A stretch of DNA of 24,228 nt from DATACQ01 sp036555515. GTDB taxonomy: Bacteria > Desulfobacterota > Binatia > UBA9968. A model generated the notes under the pieces. The model did no database searches. It was given only the letters and a program-made list of their open reading frames with translations, and had not been told where the DNA came from. Location: contig DATBLC010000398.1 of NCBI GenBank assembly GCA_036555515.1, positions 1-24,228 of the forward strand, given 5' to 3'. Below are positions 18,101 to 24,227 of this stretch, one piece after another (positions within the stretch are counted from its first letter, which is position 1; each line of letters opens with the position of its first letter). A program made the position numbers and the translations under genes.

Positions 18101-18575
18101 GCGCGTGGTCTTCATGTGCCAGAGGCGCCCCAAATAGAGCCATGATGCCGTCGCCCAATACTTGGTTGACGGTTCCTTCGTAGCGATGAACCGCATCCAT
18201 CATGATATGCAGCACCGGGTCGATGATCTTCTGCGCTTCTTCGGGGTCGCGGCCTTCGATTAGCTTCATCGAATCCCTGATATCGGCGAAGACGACCGTA
18301 ACCTGTTTTCGCTCACCTTCTAGCGTGTGCCGTGTGGCTAGGATCTTTTCGGCTAGATGTTTGGGAACATACGTATCCGGCGCTGGTGTTACGGCGGTCG
18401 AGGTCGGAGCGGATGTCGCAGTTTGATTTAACGTTTGACCGCAATTTCTGCAGAACTTCGCCGACCGGCGATTGGCCTCGCCGCAGTTTGGACAAGCCGT
18501 TTCGAGCCGGGATCCGCATTCGTCGCAGAACGCTGCGTTAAGAGGATTATCGGCCTGGCATTGCGGGCAAATCAT
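15120..18575 (-). CDS. Double zinc ribbon - class III adenylate/guanylate cyclase - AAA ATPase - TPR protein
   Basis: A 1151-residue cytosolic signalling protein. Two zinc ribbons open it (CxxC pairs at Cys3/6, 17/20, 28/31 and 42/45). A class III cyclase homology domain follows at about 88-275, with metal-binding Asp98 (FADIRDS) and Asp142 (LGDGIMALFGAP). The usual catalytic NxxAR is HLAAR, with the Arg kept but Asn replaced; as I recall, this substitution is common in this protein family. A FVGRKSEID segment then introduces an AAA_16 ATPase with Walker A GEPGMGKS near 319-326 and a Walker B-like LLVVFEDLHW. From about 640 to 1140 the protein is TPR-like helical repeats. No HTH or membrane segment is visible. 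It is the first gene after the 358-bp intergenic region and leads directly into the NRPS genes, so it probably heads their transcript. It may control expression or activity of the pathway through cyclic nucleotide or ATP-dependent assembly; that role is inferred. ATG 18575 fits the family N-terminus, although its ribosome site is poor (AAGGGAAG about 18 nt upstream). Confidence 0.92.
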   Translation of the reverse strand: MICPQCQADNPLNAAFCDECGSRLETACPNCGEANRRSAKFCRNCGQTLNQTATSAPTSTAVTPAPDTYVPKHLAEKILATRHTLEGERKQVTVVFADIRDSMKLIEGRDPEEAQKIIDPVLHIMMDAVHRYEGTVNQVLGDGIMALFGAPLAHEDHALRACYSALAMQEEMRRYRRKLGQTEETGLHIGIGMNTGEVVVRSIGNDLTIDYSALGQTTHLAARMEELAGPGTALLSASTLRQVEGFVQVKSLGAMQAKGVSQPVETYELVGATAARTRVQAGASRGLTPFVGRKSEIDIFRKLIEQVETGRGQILSMVGEPGMGKSRLVHELTRHQLPPGWLVLEGASVSYGKATPYFPLVELLRRYFAIADADGVESIQARVGECILQLDDALRDTIPPVLELLGSLPEGAGQPESTAGRQDVAAVIKRFSAMDPQQRRRHTFEALKRILIRESQRQSLLVVFEDLHWIDSETQAFLDSLVESVPMARLLLLVNYRPGYSHMWGDRTYYTQIRIEPLHSAGTEELLQHLLGNSPELTPLQKILIQRTDGNPFFAEESVRALVETGFLTGTKGAYRPGLKVDNISIPSTVQNVVADRIDRLPREEKRLLQMAAVIGVIVPFGLLRAAAELPDGELYKYLAHLQSAEFLYETNLFPEVEYSFKHALTTEIAYGALLHERKTRLHEKIATALEAMTDNAPHDQLEKLAHHTFCGEIWNKAALYSRKAGTKAMGRSAYREAVTYFDRALSSLDHVPKSHNNLEQALELRLDLRNALFPIEELDRLHENLCAAEALAESLDDQRRLGRVCAYLVHYYTLMGDREKAARSSQRGMNIANALGDFAIQIELNYYVGRAYYYTGDYSRAIECHKRNTDALSGSNLREFFDMECPPAILCRVFLVMCLSETGEFGTAIQYGREAVRLAEEMEQAFGSIYAASGVGLAYLRKGELQTAIKVLERGMERCRIADIPVQFPLVGSPLGLAYVLSGRIDEGIRLLEQAVGQTASKRGSGQAFRLALLSEAYLHAGRIDDAVAKAELGLQLSQSYQERGREAWILRLMGEIDRRRVPLDVDRADVHYKRALRQAGQLGMRPLAAHCHLALGELSAQSGQIDKAFQEISTAVDLYRSMEMTAGLRKAEAALAPISGTMSFPSRLI

Positions 18576-18664
18576 AAATGATTCGAGTCGATCTTCCCTT
18601 CGAGCCTCTCGCAGGCATTACCGGATGATCCCTCATTTTTTGTCTAAAATTACAGTAGCTTGTG

Positions 18665-18693
18665 TATATAGTATCGCGAAAATGCAAAAGCAA
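18665..18693 (-). promoter_or_regulatory. Candidate sigma70 promoter for the cyclase-NRPS transcript
   Basis: On the minus strand TTGCTT (18693-18688) is separated by exactly 17 nt from TATATA (18670-18665). Transcription would start near 18658, giving a leader of about 80 nt before ATG 18575. Hexamer matches are moderate, so this is a candidate only. The -35 box overlaps the 9-bp direct repeat. Confidence 0.4.
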
Positions 18694-18706
18694 GCTGAGC
18701 AAGCTG
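18689..18706. repeat. Tandem 9-bp direct repeat overlapping the candidate -35 box
   Basis: AGCAAGCTG occurs twice in tandem (18689-18697 and 18698-18706, plus-strand reading). On the minus strand this places two CAGCTTGCT units just upstream of and overlapping the -35 hexamer, a usual place for an activator or repressor site. Two copies of 9 bp could also be chance. Confidence 0.45.
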
Positions 18707-18755
18707 ACTCTTTACCGAATACTCGGGCCCACCAGGCGGAGGCCGATGTACGCTT

Positions 18756-18771
18756 GGCGCAGTCCTGCGCC
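18756..18771. promoter_or_regulatory. Inverted repeat, possible operator (GGCGCAG-TC-CTGCGCC)
   Basis: Perfect 7-bp arms with a 2-nt spacer. The spacer is too short for an RNA hairpin using all pairs, which favours a DNA-binding dyad. It lies about 63 bp upstream of the candidate -35 box and 9 bp from the next dyad. Confidence 0.4.
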
Positions 18772-18780
18772 TGCGGAAGC

Positions 18781-18797
18781 CAGTGACGCCGTCACTG
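18781..18797. promoter_or_regulatory. Perfect 17-bp dyad CAGTGACGCCGTCACTG, possible upstream activator site
   Basis: Perfect 8-bp arms around one central base. It lies about 125-140 bp upstream of the predicted start of transcription of the cyclase gene, the distance range typical of NtrC-family upstream sites, and about 140 bp after the end of the gene for an NtrC-type regulator. No T-run follows it on the minus strand, so it is not a standard terminator. Binding by that regulator is a guess. Confidence 0.45.
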
Positions 18798-18933
18798 AGA
18801 ATCGCCTAGCGAAGCTCGCCGCGAAAGATCTATCGTTCTTAAAAAGAGTCGACCTGGAAGTCGGTTATCGGATGTTGGCGATGCGTACGGGGGTCAAATT
18901 ACTGTGCGCGCCGGTCCATTGGTCATCAAACAT

Positions 18934-20349
18934 CTACGTCGTGATGCCGTACCGTTTAAGTTTTTTTATCAGTCCTTGGCGGCTCAAGCCCAACTGTTGC
19001 GCGGCTCTTTGTTTGGTGCCGCCGCAATCCCGCAGCGCCTGTTCGATGAGCTGGCGTTCGAAGCGCTCGATGGCGGCGGGTAACGACCGAGCCGTTACGT
19101 TTTGCTCGGCGGCTTTTGCATCCGCTGGCGTCTGTTGGAAAGATGGTGGTTGCTCCAAGTTCGCGGCTCGTTTTGCAGACACGATCTTTGGCGGCAAGTC
19201 CAGCATCGTCAATTCCGGTCCTTGGCCCAGGACAACTGCGCTCTCGATAACGTTGGCCAGCTCCCGCACGTTTCCGGGCCATTCGTAGGCGACCAGCTTT
19301 TCCATAGCCGCGCCGCTGATAGAAGTAAAATTTTTTTTAGTCTCGATGCCAAACCTGCGAAGAAAATAGTTCGCCAGGCTCGGCACATCATTTTTTCGCT
19401 GGCGCAACGGCGGCAGCGCAATGCGTATGACGTTGAGCCGGTAAAAAAGATCGGCTCGGAAATCGCCGCTCTTCACCGCGCCATCGAGGTCGCGGTTCGT
19501 CGCCGCGATAATTCTTACATCGACGCCGATCGGTTTGGTCCCACCGACTCTCTCGAACTCCCGCTCTTGCAAGAAGCGCAGTAACTTGGTCTGAAGTTCG
19601 GCCGATATATCACCAATTTCATCCAGAAACACCGTGCCCCCATGCGCCAGCTCCATCTTTCCCAACTTCAACTGTAGGGCGCCAGTAAACGCTCCCTTTT
19701 CGTGGCCGAAAAGCTCGCTCTCCAGAAGCTCTTTCGAGAGTCCCACGCAGTTGATCGGGACAAATGGCTTGGTTCTCCGTTCGCTCCAATTGTGGATCGC
19801 GCGGGCGAATACTTCTTTGCCCGTGCCGCTCTCTCCCAGCAGCAATATCGTCGAGCGGCTGTCCGCCGCTCGCCTGGAAATCTCCACCGCGCTGCGCATT
19901 TCCGGACTTTCGCTGACGACGATGCGGTGACGCTCATCCACCTGTTCAGAGAGAACTTCGATGTTCCTCTTGAGCGTTGCACGCTCGATGGCTTTTGCTA
20001 CAACCAGCGCAATGTGATCCGGATCAAAGGGTTTGGGTATGAAATCATAGGCCCCTTTCTTCATCGCCTCCACCGCATTTTCGATGGTCCCGTACGCTGT
20101 TATCATAACGACCATAACGTCCTGTCCTCTTTTGCGAATTTCCGTGAGCACCTCCAGCCCGTTCATGTCCGGCATGGCCACATCGAGAAGCACGAGTTGG
20201 GGATTTTGCCGGTCAAGGGTTTCCAGGCATTCGTTGCCACTGGCAGCGATCAGGACTCGATACCCCACGGACTCGAGCCGATCCTTCAGCACTTCGCGGG
20301 TGTCGACTTGGTCGTCTACGACGAGGATGGTACCGGCTACACCTTCCAC
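18934..20349 (-). CDS. Sigma54-dependent NtrC-family response regulator (receiver - AAA+ - Fis HTH)
   Basis: A 471-residue regulator if started at GTG 20349, which has AGGAG 5 nt upstream and follows the receiver gene's TAG by only 8 nt. A longer reading from 20409 would overlap that gene by 52 bp and add 20 residues with no family likeness. The receiver domain has paired acids (Asp12/13), phospho-acceptor Asp56 (LLDVAMPD) and a KPF lysine. The AAA+ domain shows Walker A GESGTGKE (about 172-179), the sigma54-contact loop GAFTGA (about 217-222) and Walker B GGTVFLDEIGD. A Fis-type helix-turn-helix ends the protein (GGTKQRAAQQLGLSRQG). It should bind upstream sites and open sigma54 promoters when phosphorylated, probably by the kinase two genes upstream. 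Its targets are unknown; the dyads just after the gene are candidates, but I find no good sigma54 promoter there. Confidence 0.95.
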   Translation of the reverse strand: MEGVAGTILVVDDQVDTREVLKDRLESVGYRVLIAASGNECLETLDRQNPQLVLLDVAMPDMNGLEVLTEIRKRGQDVMVVMITAYGTIENAVEAMKKGAYDFIPKPFDPDHIALVVAKAIERATLKRNIEVLSEQVDERHRIVVSESPEMRSAVEISRRAADSRSTILLLGESGTGKEVFARAIHNWSERRTKPFVPINCVGLSKELLESELFGHEKGAFTGALQLKLGKMELAHGGTVFLDEIGDISAELQTKLLRFLQEREFERVGGTKPIGVDVRIIAATNRDLDGAVKSGDFRADLFYRLNVIRIALPPLRQRKNDVPSLANYFLRRFGIETKKNFTSISGAAMEKLVAYEWPGNVRELANVIESAVVLGQGPELTMLDLPPKIVSAKRAANLEQPPSFQQTPADAKAAEQNVTARSLPAAIERFERQLIEQALRDCGGTKQRAAQQLGLSRQGLIKKLKRYGITT

Positions 20350-20357
20350 GACTACTC

Positions 20358-20726
20358 CTAGAAAGATATGTCGAGAACTTTTTGAATCTTGCTCTTTAAT
20401 TCTTCCCACTCGAAGGGTTTGAGAATGAACTCGTCGGCTCCTTTGGCAAGTGAACCGATCGCCGCCTCCCGGGAAGTCGAAGAGGTGATAATGATAATTG
20501 GCAGCTTACGGTCCCGCCGGCGAACTTCCTCCAAAACTTCGATGCCCGTCATCTCAGGCATTTTGACATCGAGCAGAATCCCGTCAAATTTTTCGCTGGT
20601 GATTTTTCGCAACGCCTCCGCGCCTGTGGTAACGGCAACTACGTTGAATCCCCAGGAATTCAAGCGGTCCTCGATAACCTCACGAACATCGTCCTCGTCG
20701 TCGGCGATAAGAATTTTCAGTGCCAT
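20358..20726 (-). CDS. Stand-alone response-regulator receiver (CheY-like)
   Basis: A 122-residue single-domain receiver with acidic pair Asp9/Asp10, phospho-acceptor Asp53 (LLDVKMPE), Thr81 and Lys103 (LKPF), all in the expected places. It has no output domain. ATG 20726 follows the kinase stop by 17 bp with AAAGG just before it, and its TAG forms part of the next gene's ribosome site. Placed between a kinase and an NtrC-type regulator, it could be a phosphorelay intermediate, a phosphate sink or a separate output acting by protein contact. Confidence 0.95.
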   Translation of the reverse strand: MALKILIADDEDDVREVIEDRLNSWGFNVVAVTTGAEALRKITSEKFDGILLDVKMPEMTGIEVLEEVRRRDRKLPIIIITSSTSREAAIGSLAKGADEFILKPFEWEELKSKIQKVLDISF

Positions 20727-20743
20727 TGCCTTTCTCTGCCCGG

Positions 20744-22471
20744 CTAACTCAAGGGTCGCTGCGCGGGCACGGTGAAAGAAAACATGCTCCCGCCATCCGC
20801 GCCGTTTTCAAACCAAATATTTCCGCCGTGTAACTCTACCAACGCTTTGGAAATGGCCAAGCCGAGGCCGGTCCCTTTGACGTTGAGTTTGTTGGCCTGT
20901 TGCGCTTGGTAGAATTTATCGAAGATTTTAACTGCCTCTTCGGGCGGTATGCCCGGACCATTGTCCGCGACGGCAAGCTTGACCCAGTCGGCATCATATT
21001 TTTCGATGGCGATGGTCACCCTGCCGTGGGGCGGCGTAAATTTAACCGCATTACCGATCAAATTCGTTAAAATTTGCAGGATTTTGTCCCGGTCGGCCCA
21101 GACATCGACATGCTCATCGGCGCCGAGCACTTCGATGCTAATCAGTTTATCCGCGGCAATGGTCCGAAGAGCGTCCGCGACTTCCTTAACTAAATCAACC
21201 ACAGCGACGTTGGCGGGCCTCAAATCGATTTTTCCAGCTTCGATTTTTGACAGATCCAAAAGGTCGCTGATAAGCCGCCCAAGGCGATCGGCGTTGGAGT
21301 TGATTCGGCTCAGATACCGAATTTGTTTCTCCGTCAATGGACCCAAGATTCCGTCCAGCATGTTATCGACCGAACCTTTGATCGCCGTGAGCGGCGTTCT
21401 CAACTCATGCGACACATTGGACACGAAGTCCGATTTCATCCTGTCGAGATCCTTCAACCTTCTTTCGTAGCGGTTTTTCTCGGTTATATCCTTGACTAAA
21501 TGAAGAAAGCCAATAACCTGGTTTGCATTGTTTTTGACCGGAGAAACCGCCAAGGCGACGTCTATAATGGTCCCGTCCTTTCTCCGCCGGCGCGTCTCCA
21601 GGTTGCGTGTCGGCCCGGTCACTTCTACTTTCAAGCGAATTTCCTCCAGTTCATGGGAACGGCCGGGAGGCACGACGATATTTAAATTATTCCCGATGGC
21701 TTCAGCCTTGCTGTAACCAAAAATGATTTCGGCGGCTCGATTCCACGTAAGTACCCGATCGTTTATGTCCGTCGAGACGACGGCATCGCCCGCATTCTCG
21801 ACGAGGTTCTCAATATAGGCCTTGCCTTTTGCAACTTCATTATAAAGCTCGGCGTTTTCCAGCGCCGCGCCGAGTTGGGCTCCGAATGCGGTCAAAAGCC
21901 GTATTTCTCGTTTGGTAAATCGATAAAACTTGCGGCTCCCCACGACGATAATGCCGAGCACGCGATTCTTCGACAGGATCGGAGCCGCCGCCGTCGAAAC
22001 CACCCCTTCTCTCTCCATGGTGCGATTCTTATAGATAGGATCTCGCCGGATATCGGTGCAGATGTAAGGTTCCTTTGAATCGAAAACGATTCTCGATACG
22101 TTGCGACGAGAACCGCTAAGAGGAGTAACGCCTTCGAGAAACTCTGGTGAGCGAAGCCCGCGCGCCGCTCGCACCGTCATGCCGCCCTTGTCGCGATCCA
22201 CGACGCGGATAAAGCCCACATCGAAACCGAGAAAGTTGAGGGACTCGTCCAAAGTGTCATTGAGAATCTTCCCGGTGTCGAGGGATTGAGTCGCCGTTTC
22301 AACCAGCCGCAGCAGCGCCGATAGATCCGTGCCGCGGAACCGCGGTTTCTGATTACTGGCCGAGAACGGTTTGACTTTTTGCTTGGCCTCAGGCACTTTT
22401 TCGAACTTTTCGCTTGGCGCCCCGCACGTTAACCGCGGCGCTGGCAAACGGTCCTCCGGCGGCAAATTCAT
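20744..22471 (-). CDS. Soluble sensor histidine kinase (GAF-PAS-HisKA-HATPase)
   Basis: Up to 575 residues. Numbered from ATG 22471, a GAF domain spans about 55-205, a PAS domain with a C-terminal ITEKNRYERRL linker about 215-335, the dimerisation/phosphorylation domain has VSHELRTPL with His355, and the ATPase domain about 455-570 shows N box (LIGNAVKFTP), G1 (VADNGPGIP) and G2 (KGTGLGLAIS). No membrane segment is present, so it senses a cytosolic signal. The start is uncertain: ATG 22471 overlaps the upstream gene by 83 bp with no clear ribosome site; TTG 22447 has GGAGG 5 nt upstream; GTG 22396 overlaps by only 8 nt but has a poor site. The first 50 residues are low-complexity and not needed for any domain. 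It should phosphorylate one or both of the receivers encoded just downstream. Confidence 0.94.
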   Translation of the reverse strand: MNLPPEDRLPAPRLTCGAPSEKFEKVPEAKQKVKPFSASNQKPRFRGTDLSALLRLVETATQSLDTGKILNDTLDESLNFLGFDVGFIRVVDRDKGGMTVRAARGLRSPEFLEGVTPLSGSRRNVSRIVFDSKEPYICTDIRRDPIYKNRTMEREGVVSTAAAPILSKNRVLGIIVVGSRKFYRFTKREIRLLTAFGAQLGAALENAELYNEVAKGKAYIENLVENAGDAVVSTDINDRVLTWNRAAEIIFGYSKAEAIGNNLNIVVPPGRSHELEEIRLKVEVTGPTRNLETRRRRKDGTIIDVALAVSPVKNNANQVIGFLHLVKDITEKNRYERRLKDLDRMKSDFVSNVSHELRTPLTAIKGSVDNMLDGILGPLTEKQIRYLSRINSNADRLGRLISDLLDLSKIEAGKIDLRPANVAVVDLVKEVADALRTIAADKLISIEVLGADEHVDVWADRDKILQILTNLIGNAVKFTPPHGRVTIAIEKYDADWVKLAVADNGPGIPPEEAVKIFDKFYQAQQANKLNVKGTGLGLAISKALVELHGGNIWFENGADGGSMFSFTVPAQRPLS

Positions 22472-23027
22472 TGCGCAAGTACTGCACCAGCTCGGAGTTG
22501 GTGCTTTGTGCCCATTGCATTATCTTGCTGTCCAGCTTATTTCCGGGGTCAACGCTCAGTCCCGTGTTGAGGGTCCCAACATAACGGTTATTCACTTTTA
22601 TCGCGACAGAGAGCCGGCTGATTTCGTTGCTTTCCGTGATCCCGAAATGCCCGTCCTTTTGATATAACCGCAACGGCACCAACGGGGTGTCGGGTTTTGT
22701 TGGCTTTCGCCAATATTGCTTCAGCACTTCCGGCGCTTTCTTTAAAGCGTTTTCATAGGTGGTCCCATGCACCGGATCCATGAACCGGAACAGTCCGGGA
22801 TCGGGTCGATTCGCGGCCACCCTGATTTCCCTGAGGGCCGCATTCTCCACCCATCCCAGAAAAAAAGCCGTCGGCTCAGTGGTATCGCTCTGGTTAAGGC
22901 GGCAGGTTAACCACTTTGGCTCGTACCCAATGGTCAATTCTATGTCGTGCAAGATATGTTGTAGGATCGTCCTTCCGGCCATGAAATGCTCAAACGAAAC
23001 ATCGACGGGAACTCGAGTTGCGCTCAT
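22389..23027 (-). CDS. Uncharacterised 212-aa protein, first gene of the signalling operon
   Basis: I do not recognise a family. The reading frame is well supported: ATG 23027 has GGAGG 8 nt upstream, and the gene abuts or overlaps the kinase gene. The product is soluble, with no signal peptide or membrane segment. The middle part (GHFGITESNEISRLSVAIKVNNRYVGTLN, described here by position about 124-153) alternates short strands around a GTLNTGL segment, which loosely recalls GAF-like sensor folds. The C-terminus is basic (KRKVRKSA). Heading an operon with a kinase, it could be a ligand-binding partner or an input for the kinase; that is inference from context only. Confidence 0.82.
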   Translation of the reverse strand: MSATRVPVDVSFEHFMAGRTILQHILHDIELTIGYEPKWLTCRLNQSDTTEPTAFFLGWVENAALREIRVAANRPDPGLFRFMDPVHGTTYENALKKAPEVLKQYWRKPTKPDTPLVPLRLYQKDGHFGITESNEISRLSVAIKVNNRYVGTLNTGLSVDPGNKLDSKIMQWAQSTNSELVQYLRNEFAAGGPFASAAVNVRGAKRKVRKSA

Positions 23028-23070
23028 GAGAAGACCTCCACGTATAAGATAAAATACCCCGATTATCCGC

Positions 23071-23099
23071 TTATTTCACACTTCGTTTTTCACTGTCAA
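23071..23099 (-). promoter_or_regulatory. Candidate promoter for the signalling operon
   Basis: A perfect TTGACA lies on the minus strand at 23099-23094. With a 17-nt spacer the -10 position reads AAATAA (23076-23071), a poor match, so the assignment rests mainly on the -35 box and on the location about 45-70 bp before ATG 23027. Confidence 0.28.
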
Positions 23100-23130
23100 G
23101 GCAAGCGCCTACCTGCACAATCATTGACAG
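23093..23130. repeat. 7-bp inverted repeat joining back-to-back TTGACA boxes
   Basis: CTGTCAA (23093-23099) and TTGACAG (23124-23130) are perfect inverted copies 24 nt apart in the divergent intergenic region. Each arm contains a consensus -35 hexamer pointing outward, one toward each divergent gene. It may reflect paired promoters or an operator controlling both. Confidence 0.4.
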
Positions 23131-23200
23131 CGGAAATAGATTTCAACTAGTCTCGGTCTGGGACGGGTCATTGACTTGAAATGAATAGACGATTTTAGAT
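23124..23200 (+). promoter_or_regulatory. Candidate promoter region for the plus-strand hydrolase
   Basis: Two possible -35 boxes face the gene: TTGACA at 23124 (with ACTAGT 16 nt later, weak) and TTGACT at 23171 (with TTTAGA 17 nt later, weak). Neither has a convincing -10, so I mark the region, not one promoter. Confidence 0.25.
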
Positions 23201-23232
23201 CGAAGGCCACGCAAGGGCCGAAGGATTCAACC

Positions 23233-24096
23233 ATGAGCCATTCAGTATATAGAAAATTCCGCAAGGACGAAATAGAGTATCAATACAATCCGCGCGTTTC
23301 CGTGCCGGAATTCCCGGAGCTTGCCAGGGTGAGATCGGCCATATCGCGCCGGGTTCGCGAGTCGGCGAAATCTTGGCTGAACATCGCCTATGGCACCTCG
23401 CCGCGGGAGACGTTGGATATCTACACCGCGGACAAAGTCGGCGGGCCGGTACTGGTTTATATCCACGGCGGTTACTGGCGCAGCGGAACCAAAGAAGACA
23501 ATGCCAATTTCGTCCCGGCCTTCACCCAGCGCGGCGCCAACGTTGTGCTTATCGAATACGATTTATGTCCGGCGGTCACGGTGACCGATATCGTGCGCCA
23601 GACCCGCGCGGCGATCGCCTGGGTCTATCGAAATATCGCCGATTACAGAGGCGACGCGGCTAAATTTTACGTTTCGGGCCACTCGGCGGGCGGGCACTTG
23701 ACCGCCATGGCGTTAGCGAATGACTGGGAGAAAGCAGGCCTGCCCAAAGACTTCATCAAAGGCGCGGTCGCGATGTCGGGCGTGCACGATCTCGATATGG
23801 TCATGCACATCAGCGCCAATGAGCAAATCCGGATGTCACCGGAAATTGCCGAACAAAATGGCCCCCTGCGCCACCCGCCGCGTGTCGACTGCCCGCTGCT
23901 GGTTGCGGTCGGCGCCGTGGAACCTGAGGGCTGGAAGCAGATGTCCAAAGACTATTTTGAATTCTGCAAACAGCGCGGCCTAAATGCCGAATATCTCGAA
24001 GTGCCCGGCGCCAATCACTATACGATGTCGGAGCATCTCGGCGACCCGAACAGCCCGCTCGCGCAGGCGATCTTCAAGCTGATCGGCATTTACTAA
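23233..24096 (+). CDS. Alpha/beta hydrolase of the HGGYW type, kynurenine-formamidase-like
   Basis: A 287-residue soluble hydrolase with AAGGA 7 nt before ATG 23233. HGGYW (residues 78-82) forms the oxyanion hole typical of arylformamidases and related BD-FAE carboxylesterases. GHSAG gives nucleophile Ser151, ANHYT gives His262, and Glu230 (GAVEPE) is the likely acid. The length matches the family. Kynurenine formamidases hydrolyse N-formylkynurenine in tryptophan breakdown, but many close relatives are esterases of unknown substrate, and no other kynurenine-pathway gene is visible. It is transcribed away from the signalling operon and is probably unrelated to the peptide synthetases. Confidence 0.92.
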   Translation: MSHSVYRKFRKDEIEYQYNPRVSVPEFPELARVRSAISRRVRESAKSWLNIAYGTSPRETLDIYTADKVGGPVLVYIHGGYWRSGTKEDNANFVPAFTQRGANVVLIEYDLCPAVTVTDIVRQTRAAIAWVYRNIADYRGDAAKFYVSGHSAGGHLTAMALANDWEKAGLPKDFIKGAVAMSGVHDLDMVMHISANEQIRMSPEIAEQNGPLRHPPRVDCPLLVAVGAVEPEGWKQMSKDYFEFCKQRGLNAEYLEVPGANHYTMSEHLGDPNSPLAQAIFKLIGIY

Positions 24097-24161
24097 TGAG
24101 TTCGTTATTTAGAGACTATGTCGCTAGTGTGCGACCGAGAGGCGAGCCCTTCCGATCGCGG

Positions 24162-24227
24162 TCAATGGTTCTCTGCCTTGCCGGCCACCACCCCGTCCTC
24201 TCCATAGGTGGAAATGCCCGCCGGCAG
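24162..24227 (-). CDS. Possible 3' end of a convergent gene (21 residues visible)
   Basis: One minus-strand frame is open from the right edge to TGA at 24164-24162 and reads LPAGISTYGEDGVVAGKAEN plus a final His, which has a protein-like composition. It would converge on the hydrolase gene, leaving a 65-bp gap in which I see no clear terminator. The fragment is too short to assign a family and could be chance. Confidence 0.25.
   Translation of the reverse strand: MPAGISTYGEDGVVAGKAENH

Larger units (their letters stand above)
18576..18933. other. 358-bp intergenic regulatory region between the signalling operon and the cyclase/NRPS genes
   Basis: I see no credible gene here. Going toward lower coordinates on the minus strand it holds: a weak stem (CGACT / GGTCG, loop TCCA) followed by ACTC and five T (about 18841-18864), possibly ending the signalling operon; a perfect 17-bp dyad (18781-18797); a second dyad (18756-18771); a 9-bp tandem repeat (18689-18706); and a plausible sigma70 promoter (18693-18665) about 90 bp before the cyclase start. 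The order terminator, dyads, promoter, gene suggests that the cyclase-NRPS unit has its own regulated promoter. Functions are inferred from pattern and position only. Confidence 0.55.

Noticed and set aside
18576..18797. Sigma54 (-24/-12) promoter for the cyclase-NRPS unit
   Set aside because: Minus-strand GG-N10-GC spacings exist (for example near 18765-18750 and 18716-18700), but the remaining consensus positions do not match, so I do not call one.
18841..18864. Rho-independent terminator after the signalling operon
   Set aside because: The stem is only 4-5 bp with a G-T pair, and ACTC separates it from the five T. It is mentioned in the intergenic entry but is too weak to list as a terminator.
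18662..19288. 208-aa plus-strand reading frame
   Set aside because: It runs antisense through the conserved HTH and AAA end of the NtrC-type regulator, has no recognisable domain and no good ribosome site; treated as a shadow.
20350..20409. Longer N-terminus for the NtrC-type regulator (start at 20409)
   Set aside because: It overlaps the receiver gene, adds 20 residues unlike any receiver N-terminus, and GTG 20349 has a clear ribosome site right after the preceding stop.
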